Of a stretch of DNA of 37,296 nt, positions 32,143-37,296 are shown piece after piece. The DNA lies in NCBI RefSeq assembly GCF_050314555.1, contig NZ_JBNPNH010000011.1, positions 1 through 37,296 of the forward strand, given 5' to 3'. How positions within the stretch are numbered: the stretch's first letter is position 1; each line of letters starts with the position of its first letter. The notes under the pieces were generated by a model that searched no databases, was not told the DNA's origin, and saw only the letters and a list, made by a program, of their open reading frames with translations. This DNA is from Spyradosoma sp004558035. GTDB taxonomy: Bacteria > Verrucomicrobiota > Verrucomicrobiia > Opitutales > UBA953. The translations under genes were made by a program, and so were the position numbers.

Positions 32143-32572
32143 GCGCGGCGGAGACGTGGACGTCTCCGCTCCCATGCGCGTTTCCGCAATCGCGCACTTA
32201 CAGCGCGCATGTGTTTTTTGTCCGTTTACGTAGGGTTGAAACCCTACGCTGAACAATCCCGCCCCTTCGGGGCTTGGCGTTTCCGAGCATTTGGGGGCGA
32301 AGGCATTCCTGCCTTCGTTCCCGCGGCGCACGATTTTCTGCGCGCGAACTTCCGCCGCGCGGTGTCCGCACGTTCCCGCGAGTCTCCGTTTTTTTGTTTC
32401 TCCGTTCCTCTGTGTTAAAAAGAAAGCTTAAAGGTTAAGGCTTAAAGCTTAAAGGGGAGTTTGTGCGGGCGGATTTCGAAAAGCGACAGGAATGTCGCTT
32501 CCCCTCTAACGCGGTTTTTCTTCGCGTTCTTTGCGTTTGAAAAAAAGCGGCGTTCCCGCGAGAATGTGCGGC
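32143..32572. repeat. Palindrome and repeat mosaic (right flank of the GTPase run)
   Basis: No gene is supported here. The stretch holds GCGGAGACGT-GG-ACGTCTCCGC (about 32151-32172), CGTAGGGTT-GA-AACCCTACG (32229-32248), GCCCC-TTC-GGGGC (32261-32273) and GAAGGCA-TTCC-TGCCTTC (32299-32316, inverted copy of 46-63). From 32373 come the TCTCCGTTT...GTGTTAAAAAG module, several CTTAAAGCTTAAAGG units, GGGGAGTTTGTGCGG, and GCGACAGGAATGTCGC (32481-32496) with TTCCCCTCTAACGCGG and a closing GCGGCGTTCCCGCGAG. Compared with 482-644, the two halves are in swapped order. Confidence 0.8.
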
Positions 32573-33544
32573 ATGAAAAAGATTCCCCATATGTTCGTCG
32601 CCCTCGTCGCGGTGTGCGCCGCGTTTTTCGGCAGTCTCGTTCCCGCGGACGCCGCGCCCGCCAAGCCGCAGGGCGAGCCGAAGGAAAACTGGAAGGAAGT
32701 CTTCGCCGAGGGGCTTTTCCGCGCCGACGGCACGAAGGTCTCCGTGAGCGAGGCGTTCGGGAAGAAGAAGTTTGTCGGGATCTACGCGTCGGCGTCCTGG
32801 TGCGCGCCCTGCCGCTATTTCACACCGAAGCTGGTCGAGTTCTACAAGGAGTTCGAGGGCCAGATCGAAGTCGTGCTCATCGGCTGCGACAAGAACGAGG
32901 AGGAAGTCTTCAAGTACATGCGCGACCACAAGATGCCCTGGCTCACGGGCAAGAAGGGCTCGGCGGGAACGGAAGGCTATCTGCGCCGCTACGGGATCCG
33001 GGGCATTCCGCATTTTCAGTTCTTCGACGCGAAGACGGGCAAGCGGCTCGTCGCGAACGAGATCGACCTGCGCATCATCCGCCGCGTGATCACGGGCGAA
33101 AAGGAGACTTCGTCGGCGGGAACGCCCGAAAACTGGAAGTCGTTCTTCAAGGCGGGATTTTTCGACGCGGGCGGAAAGACGGTCGCGCCCGACGCCGCGC
33201 TGAAGAAGAAAAAGTATCTCGCGCTCTACTGCGTCAAGGAGAAGGACAAGGACTGCGCGCGCTTCACGAAGCAGCTCGTCGAATTTTACAAAAAGAACAA
33301 GGACAAGCTGGAGATCGTCGTCGTCACCTACGGCAAGACGCAGGCCGAACTCGCGGCGATGCTGAAGAGCGAGAAGATGCCGTGGCTCGCGGCGACGCCC
33401 GAGCCGATGGAGGCGCAGCGCTACTTCATCAAATACCGCGTGAACAAAGTGCCGGATTTCCGCGTGTTCGACGCGAAGAAGGGCGAGCTCGTCTGCGAAG
33501 GGACGAATCTGGGCGACGTCAAGAAGGCCGTCGGCGCGAAGTGA
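32573..33544 (+). CDS. Secreted tandem thioredoxin-fold protein, second site degenerate
   Basis: A signal peptide (1-28, ending ADAAPA) precedes two homologous thioredoxin/tryparedoxin-like domains. Domain 1 has the active site WCAPC (76-80) and the cis-Pro stretch RGIPHFQFFD. Domain 2 (from about 184) repeats the same landmarks (ENWK...FF, QLVEFYK, KMPWL, NKVPDFRVFD) but has CVKEKDKDC where WCxxC should be. So only the first domain is expected to exchange disulfides in the periplasm; the second may bind a partner. Length is 323 aa. ATG 32573 starts the signal peptide. It precedes the DUF456 gene by 22 bp. Confidence 0.85.
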   Translation: MKKIPHMFVALVAVCAAFFGSLVPADAAPAKPQGEPKENWKEVFAEGLFRADGTKVSVSEAFGKKKFVGIYASASWCAPCRYFTPKLVEFYKEFEGQIEVVLIGCDKNEEEVFKYMRDHKMPWLTGKKGSAGTEGYLRRYGIRGIPHFQFFDAKTGKRLVANEIDLRIIRRVITGEKETSSAGTPENWKSFFKAGFFDAGGKTVAPDAALKKKKYLALYCVKEKDKDCARFTKQLVEFYKKNKDKLEIVVVTYGKTQAELAAMLKSEKMPWLAATPEPMEAQRYFIKYRVNKVPDFRVFDAKKGELVCEGTNLGDVKKAVGAK

Positions 33545-33566
33545 GGCGCGCGGAGCATTTTCGGCG

Positions 33567-34118
33567 ATGGAAGCGCTCGGAGAGATTCTTTGGCTGGTGC
33601 TGGCGTTTTCGGCGATTCTGGTCGGGACGGTCGGCGTGTTCGTTCCCGTGATTCCCGGGCCGCTGCTTGCGTGGAGCGGAATCCTGGTCTATTTTCTGGC
33701 GACGCCGGCGGAGGCGCTGCTGCCGAGCGTGAACGTGTGGACGATTTCGGTTTCCGGCGCGTTCGTCGCGGCGTCGTTCGTGTTCGATTATCTGTCGAGC
33801 TACTGGGGCGCGGTGAAATTCGGCGCGACGTGGCGCGGGGGCGTCGGCGCGCTGGTCGGCGCGATTGCGTTCCCGCTGGTGCTGTCGCTTTTCATGGCGG
33901 GGATTCCCGGCGCGGTGCTGGGGCTGCTCGTGGGTCCGATCGTCGGCGCGTTCGTCGGCGAATATCTCGGCGGGAATACCTGCGGCGGGAGCGCGCGGGC
34001 GGGGCTGGGGACGCTCGCGGGCGCGATCGCGGCGACGCTGGTGAAGCTGTTCGTGTGCACGGCGCTTTTCGTCTGGATGGTCTGCGCCGCGCTCGCGGGA
34101 GCGCTGGCGGGAAGCTGA
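33567..34118 (+). CDS. DUF456 family membrane protein
   Basis: The protein is a 183-aa membrane protein with about four to five helices. Typical features are the first segment with VGVFVPVIPGPLLAWSGIL, DYLSSYWGAVKFGATWRGGVGALVGAI and the Gly-rich IPGAVLGLLVGPIVGAFVGEYLGG. Function of the family is unknown. It is the last gene before the rpmH promoter. Confidence 0.85.
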   Translation: MEALGEILWLVLAFSAILVGTVGVFVPVIPGPLLAWSGILVYFLATPAEALLPSVNVWTISVSGAFVAASFVFDYLSSYWGAVKFGATWRGGVGALVGAIAFPLVLSLFMAGIPGAVLGLLVGPIVGAFVGEYLGGNTCGGSARAGLGTLAGAIAATLVKLFVCTALFVWMVCAALAGALAGS

Positions 34119-34135
34119 CGCTCGGAAAAACGCTG

Positions 34136-34164
34136 TTGACAGGCTCGGCGCGAAGCTGTTTCAT
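34136..34164 (+). promoter_or_regulatory. Probable rpmH promoter
   Basis: TTGACA (34136-34141) is a perfect -35 box. After a 17-base spacer comes TTTCAT (34159-34164) as a weak -10. It stands 35 bases before the rpmH start, next to an AGGAG ribosome site at about 34187, one of the few clear ones in the window. Confidence 0.6.
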
Positions 34165-34199
34165 CAGCAATTCAACTTTAAATTCAGGAGACATTCATT

Positions 34200-34334
34200 A
34201 TGCAACCGACTTATCGTCCTTCGAAACTTTGCCGCGCGCGCAAGTGCGGTTTCCGTGCTCGTATGCGCACCCGCGGCGGTCGCGCGGTGATCAATAATCG
34301 TCGCGCTCAGGGACGCAAGCGTCTCGCCGACTAA
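34200..34334 (+). CDS. rpmH: Ribosomal protein L34 (bL34)
   Basis: The 44-aa protein begins MQPTYRPSKLCRARKCGFR and goes on with ARMRTRGGRAVINNRRAQGRKRLAD, the complete L34 pattern. Compared with the usual KRKRxHGFRARM it has Cys and Arg substitutions (LCRARKCGF), a form I associate with Opitutae-type Verrucomicrobiota. It is preceded by AGGAG with an 8-nt spacing to ATG and a TTGACA promoter, and is followed 14 bp later by rnpA, the standard order. Confidence 0.97.
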   Translation: MQPTYRPSKLCRARKCGFRARMRTRGGRAVINNRRAQGRKRLAD

Positions 34335-34348
34335 GCGCGCGGGAACGC

Positions 34349-34756
34349 ATGCGTTTTTCCGCTTCGACCAGACTTCGGCGCCAAGCCGATTTCGTTCGTC
34401 TGAAAACAGAAGGCTCGCGGTATGACTGCGGGTCTTTTGTGTTGAATGCGGCTCCGCCTTCGGCGGAAGACGGCGCGGAAACGCGCGGGTTCGCGCGGCT
34501 GGGCGTCATCGCCTCCAAAAAAATGGTGAGCCGGCGGGCCGTCGTCCGGAATCGGGCGAAGCGCGTTTTCCGCCAGATTTTTCGGACGCATCCCGAGGCT
34601 TTTCCCGCGGGATGGGACGTAATCGTTATTGCGCGCGGGACGTTTTCGAGGCAAACTGTGAAGGAGTTGACGGCGAAGTATCTGGAAGGCGCGAGGCGGC
34701 TCGTCGCCAGGCTTTCCGGGAAGGCCGCCGCTCCCCGCTTCAAAGAAAAACCATGA
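34349..34756 (+). CDS. rnpA: Ribonuclease P protein component
   Basis: The protein subunit of RNase P matures tRNA 5' ends. It begins RLRRQADFVRLKTEGSRYDCGSFVL and carries the signature RLGVIASKKMVSRRAVVRNRAKRVFRQIFR, the RNR motif region that binds the RNA. Length 135 aa is slightly long because of a basic C-terminal tail. Its TGA overlaps the ATG of the yidD::nadD gene (ATGA). Confidence 0.96.
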   Translation: MRFSASTRLRRQADFVRLKTEGSRYDCGSFVLNAAPPSAEDGAETRGFARLGVIASKKMVSRRAVVRNRAKRVFRQIFRTHPEAFPAGWDVIVIARGTFSRQTVKELTAKYLEGARRLVARLSGKAAAPRFKEKP

Positions 34757-35649
34757 AAAAGAAGAACTTTTTTAAACTGATCAAGGGCTTTCCGGTGCGC
34801 GTCGCGCTGGGAGTGATTTTCTTTTATCGCCGCGCGATTTCTCCGGTGCTTCATGCGTTTTTCGGGTCGGAGGGCTTTTGCCGCTTCACGCCGTCGTGTT
34901 CGGAATACGCGCGGCAGGCGCTCATGCGTCACGGATTTCTGAAGGGGACGGCGCTGTCGTTTTATCGCGTGCTGCGGTGCAATCCGCTCTGCGCGGGCGG
35001 GGCGGATCCCGTGCCGCCGACGGGGCGCTGGCGCAACCGTCACGAGAAGGTCGGGATTTTCGGCGGCTGTTTCGATCCGGTTCACAACGCGCATCTGACG
35101 CTCGCGGAAGCGGCGCGCGACGCGTTGGGGCTGGACCGCGTGATTTTCGTTCCCGCGGCGCATTCGCCGCTCAAGGAAGGCGAGCCGAGCGCGTCCGGCG
35201 ACGCGCGTCTGGAGATGCTGAACGCTGCTATCGAGAAGCGCTCGGGCTTCGAGGTCTCCGACTGGGAGCTCGTGCGCGGCGGGAAAAGCTATTCCGTGGA
35301 GACGGCGAAGCATTTCGCGGAGCTGTTCCCGTTCGCGGAGTTCTATTGGCTGCTCGGCGCGGACCAGCTCGCCGTGCTCGACTCCTGGAAGGACGTCGGC
35401 GAGCTCGCGCGGATCGTGCGTTTCGCGGCGATGTGCCGCGACGGCAATTCGCTGCCCGCGCTTCCTGGCGACCTCGCGAAGTTCGTCAGCGTGGAGCCGC
35501 TTTCGGTGCCTCCGGTGGACATCAGCTCGACGTTCATCCGCGAAAAAATTTCGACGCTTTCCAATGAGGAGCTCGAGCGCTACATGCCGCGTTCCGTCAT
35601 TCGGATCATCCGCAAAAACAATCTTTACGTTCATGCCGAAAAAGACTGA
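34753..35649 (+). CDS. In-frame fusion of YidD and nicotinate-nucleotide adenylyltransferase NadD
   Basis: Residues 1-88 are YidD, the membrane-protein insertion factor: IFFYRRAISPVLHAFFG, CRFTPSCSEYARQALMRHGFLKG, RVLRCNPLCAGGADPVP. Without any stop the frame continues through PTGRWRNRHE into NadD: KVGIFGGCFDPVHNAHLTLAEAARD (GxFDPxHxxH nucleotidyl-transfer motif) and closes with DISSTFIREKI (the SSTxIR motif) and VIRIIRKNNLY. NadD makes deamido-NAD from nicotinate mononucleotide. No ATG exists at the usual NadD start; a GTG in DPVPP could start a separate NadD. Total 298 aa. It is coupled to rnpA by ATGA and overlaps rsfS by 17 bp. yidC is not next to it. Confidence 0.88.
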   Translation: MKKKNFFKLIKGFPVRVALGVIFFYRRAISPVLHAFFGSEGFCRFTPSCSEYARQALMRHGFLKGTALSFYRVLRCNPLCAGGADPVPPTGRWRNRHEKVGIFGGCFDPVHNAHLTLAEAARDALGLDRVIFVPAAHSPLKEGEPSASGDARLEMLNAAIEKRSGFEVSDWELVRGGKSYSVETAKHFAELFPFAEFYWLLGADQLAVLDSWKDVGELARIVRFAAMCRDGNSLPALPGDLAKFVSVEPLSVPPVDISSTFIREKISTLSNEELERYMPRSVIRIIRKNNLYVHAEKD

Positions 35650-36166
35650 ATCCGCCGCCGGGAAAAAGGCTCCCGCGACGAAACGCGTTCCCGCGAAGAC
35701 GGGAACGGCAAAGAAGAAAACCGCTTCCGGATCCGCGGCCGCGCCGAAGCGCGCGAAGAAGCCCGCCGCCGCCGCGACGCGCGCGAAGGCGAAGAAGGCG
35801 GCGGCGCCCGTCGAAAAAATCGGGCACGGCATGGATCTGGTCCGCCGCTGCGTCGCCGCTCTCGAAGAGAAAAAGGCGCGCGACGTCGAGGTGATCCGCG
35901 TCGGCGAATCGTCTTCCGTGACGGATTATTACGTGCTTGCGACGGGAACGTCGGATCCGCACCTGCGCTCCATCCGCATCGAGCTGGAGAAGGCGATCGA
36001 CGCCGTCGTTCCCGAGGGAACGGTGCGGATTCAGAACGAGCCCGGCAGCGGCTGGTGCGTCGTGGACGCGTTCGACGTCGTCGTGCACGTTTTCGCGGCG
36101 GAGCAGCGCGTGCGCTACAATCTGGAGGAGCTTTACGCGTCCGGCGAAAAGATTTCGCTCGAATGA
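35633..36166 (+). CDS. rsfS: Ribosomal silencing factor RsfS with Lys/Ala-rich N-terminal extension
   Basis: RsfS binds L14 and blocks subunit joining in starvation. The conserved part begins at about residue 66 (LVRRCVAALEEKKARDVEVIRV), continues SSVTDYYVLATGTSDPHLRSI (family signature) and ends GWCVVDAFDVVVHVFAAEQRVRYNLEELY. Before it lies a 60-residue tail of repeated KKA/KAKKAAAP units like histone H1 tails, not part of standard RsfS. ATG 35633 is the only start that keeps this tail, and it lies inside the nadD coding end; a start nearer the core could be ATG of GHGMDLV. The nadD-rsfS order is common. Confidence 0.92.
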   Translation: MPKKTESAAGKKAPATKRVPAKTGTAKKKTASGSAAAPKRAKKPAAAATRAKAKKAAAPVEKIGHGMDLVRRCVAALEEKKARDVEVIRVGESSSVTDYYVLATGTSDPHLRSIRIELEKAIDAVVPEGTVRIQNEPGSGWCVVDAFDVVVHVFAAEQRVRYNLEELYASGEKISLE

Positions 36167-36250
36167 GCCTTTCCGCGCCGGAAATTTAAATTGTGCTTTT
36201 TGCGCAAATCGCTCACGATTCTCTCATCTTTCAACAAACGAAGGAACTGA

Positions 36251-36931
36251 ATGGCAGCACCCAAGCAATTTAGCGGCAACAGCGCCGCGCGTCCCGGAAT
36301 GAACCGCAACGGAAACGGCCGCGACGGAAGAAACAACCGCCGCGGGCACGACAACGGTCCGCGCCGCAACGAACGCATCCGCGTTCCCGAAATCCGCTGC
36401 ATCGGCCCGCGGGGCGAGCAGCTTGGCGTCATCGCAACGAAGGAAGCGCTTGAGATCGCGCGCCTGCACGGGCTCGATCTGCTCGAAATCGCTCCGACCG
36501 CGCAGCCGCCCGTCTGCCGCATCGTCGATTACGGAAAGTATCTTTACGAGGAGTCCAAAAAGCAGAAGCAGCAGAAGCAGGCCGCCACGAAGATGAAGGA
36601 GGTCAAGTTGCGTCCGCGCATCGACGACCACGATCTGTTCGTCAAGGTGCGCCTTGCCGAGATGTTTCTCTTCAACGGGAACAAGGTGAAGGTCACGCTG
36701 ATGTTCCGCTGGCGCGAACTTGAGCATCCCGAGTATGGTTTCGAAGCGGTGCAGAAACTGGTCGACGCCGTCGCGCACGTCGGCACGCTCGACAATCAGC
36801 CCAAACTCATGGGCCGTTCCATCACCGCGATGCTTTCGCCCGTGCCGCAGAATCGCCGCAAGCTCATTCACAACGCAGCGCCCGTGGACGACGAGGATCT
36901 CGCCGACGCCGACGACGGCGAAGAAGCGTAA
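36251..36931 (+). CDS. infC: Translation initiation factor IF-3
   Basis: The protein shows ERIRVPEIRCIGPRGEQLGVI, LDLLEIAPTAQPPVCRIVDYGKYLYE, VKLRPRIDDHDLFVKVRLAEMFL, KVKVTLMFRWRELEHPE and KLMGRSITAMLSP, the full IF-3 two-domain layout. An Asn/Arg/Gly-rich N-terminal extension of about 40 residues precedes it, and an acidic tail (DDEDLADADDGEEA) ends it. It starts with ATG after AAGGA, so the classical AUU autoregulation codon is absent. It lies 84 bp after rsfS. A terminator directly follows, and rpmI/rplT, its usual partners, are not next. Confidence 0.97.
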   Translation: MAAPKQFSGNSAARPGMNRNGNGRDGRNNRRGHDNGPRRNERIRVPEIRCIGPRGEQLGVIATKEALEIARLHGLDLLEIAPTAQPPVCRIVDYGKYLYEESKKQKQQKQAATKMKEVKLRPRIDDHDLFVKVRLAEMFLFNGNKVKVTLMFRWRELEHPEYGFEAVQKLVDAVAHVGTLDNQPKLMGRSITAMLSPVPQNRRKLIHNAAPVDDEDLADADDGEEA

Positions 36932-36952
36932 GCGTTCCGGAGATTTTCGAGA

Positions 36953-36983
36953 ACGGCGTTCCCGCGCGGGAGCGCCGTTTTTT
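36953..36983 (+). terminator. Rho-independent terminator after infC
   Basis: ACGGCG pairs with CGCCGT and TCCCG with CGGGA around a short CG loop, with one T/G mismatch, followed by TTTTTT. It lies 21 bases past the infC stop. Its left arm contains a copy of the CGTTCCC motif. Confidence 0.88.
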
Positions 36984-36984
36984 G

Positions 36985-37296
36985 CGCCCCGCCTCGGCGC
37001 GCGTCCGCGATTTTTTGTAGTCGAAATCCGGATACGTCTGAGGCTCGGCGTCCCCCCCCCCCTCTTCAGCTCGTAATTTATTTTCGGATACGCTTCCCGT
37101 CGTCCCCGGGGAACTTCACTTGTTCTTAAAATTTACTTACGTTTTAGGCGCGTGCCGGTTTCCGTCGTTTTCGTCCTTTAGGTCCTTTTTCGTCCTTTTC
37201 GCCGTTTTTCGGGTCGTTTCAGGATGTTTTCCGGGTGTTCAGAGGTGTTTTTGGAGGAGTTTTTGCGGGGTTGCGGGGCGAGTGTTTCTGAAAAAA
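36985..37296. other. Non-coding end of the window with poly-C tract
   Basis: No gene is supported. The stretch has CGGATACG twice (about 37030 and 37084), an 11-base C run (37052-37062), and from 37140 on a G/T-rich part with repeated CGTCCTTT/GTCCTTTTTCG phrases. A promoter for a gene beyond the window is possible but not visible. Confidence 0.5.

Overview
The window is a GC-rich bacterial chromosome segment, most likely from a Verrucomicrobiota member of Opitutae type, probably host-associated. The grounds are an L34 protein with the Cys-containing LCRARKCGFRARM block, a PEP-CTERM surface protein, an ftsQ-ftsA-ftsZ block with a divergent FtsZ, scarce Shine-Dalgarno sites, and intergenic repeats of the 'ATCCGTG...TCTGCGG' style that I associate with this phylum and its relatives. 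The lineage call is inference. The 7-mer GGGAACG / CGTTCCC occurs about 125 times by hand count, on both strands, in genes and spacers.

Layout. 1-951: repeat- and hairpin-rich spacer. 952-2862: membrane nucleotide-sugar dehydratase/epimerase. 3236-3408 (-): tRNA-Lys and tRNA-Arg. 3544-4557: secreted IdeS-like cysteine protease with a PEP-CTERM tail. 4544-8117 (-): ftsZ, ftsA, ftsQ. 8233-9768: Ser-type sulfatase. 9916-15246 (+): ExbD-like protein, CPBP protease, a very long LptA/OstA-like protein, a small unknown and isochorismate synthase. 15281-21149 (-): zinc-ribbon membrane protein, then (in transcription order) fur, a GH123-like glycosidase, hemE, folB, hmuU and hmuV, the last five joined by 4-bp ATGA overlaps. 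21283-24039 (+): NanM-like mutarotase and an MFS transporter, probably for sialic acid or a related sugar.

24778-32142 is a one-strand run of nine closely spaced genes: two small secreted proteins (one a duplicated Cys-rich knuckle), two dynamin-like GTPases, a DUF4328-like membrane protein, a 72-aa membrane protein sharing its N-terminal octapeptide, a tail-anchored small GTPase with tandem repeats in its linker, a single-pass partner, and a zinc-ribbon PqiA-like membrane protein. Related intergenic repeat modules flank the run. This is the best candidate for an undescribed membrane-associated GTPase system, possibly a conflict, defence or envelope-stress system. Its middle (about 28.26-30.25 kb) is visibly AT-richer and lacks the GGGAACG motif, which suggests a swapped-in module.

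32573-34118: tandem thioredoxin-fold protein and a DUF456 protein. 34136-36983: core block rpmH, rnpA, an in-frame yidD::nadD fusion, rsfS and infC with its terminator. The last 300 bases hold no gene I can support.
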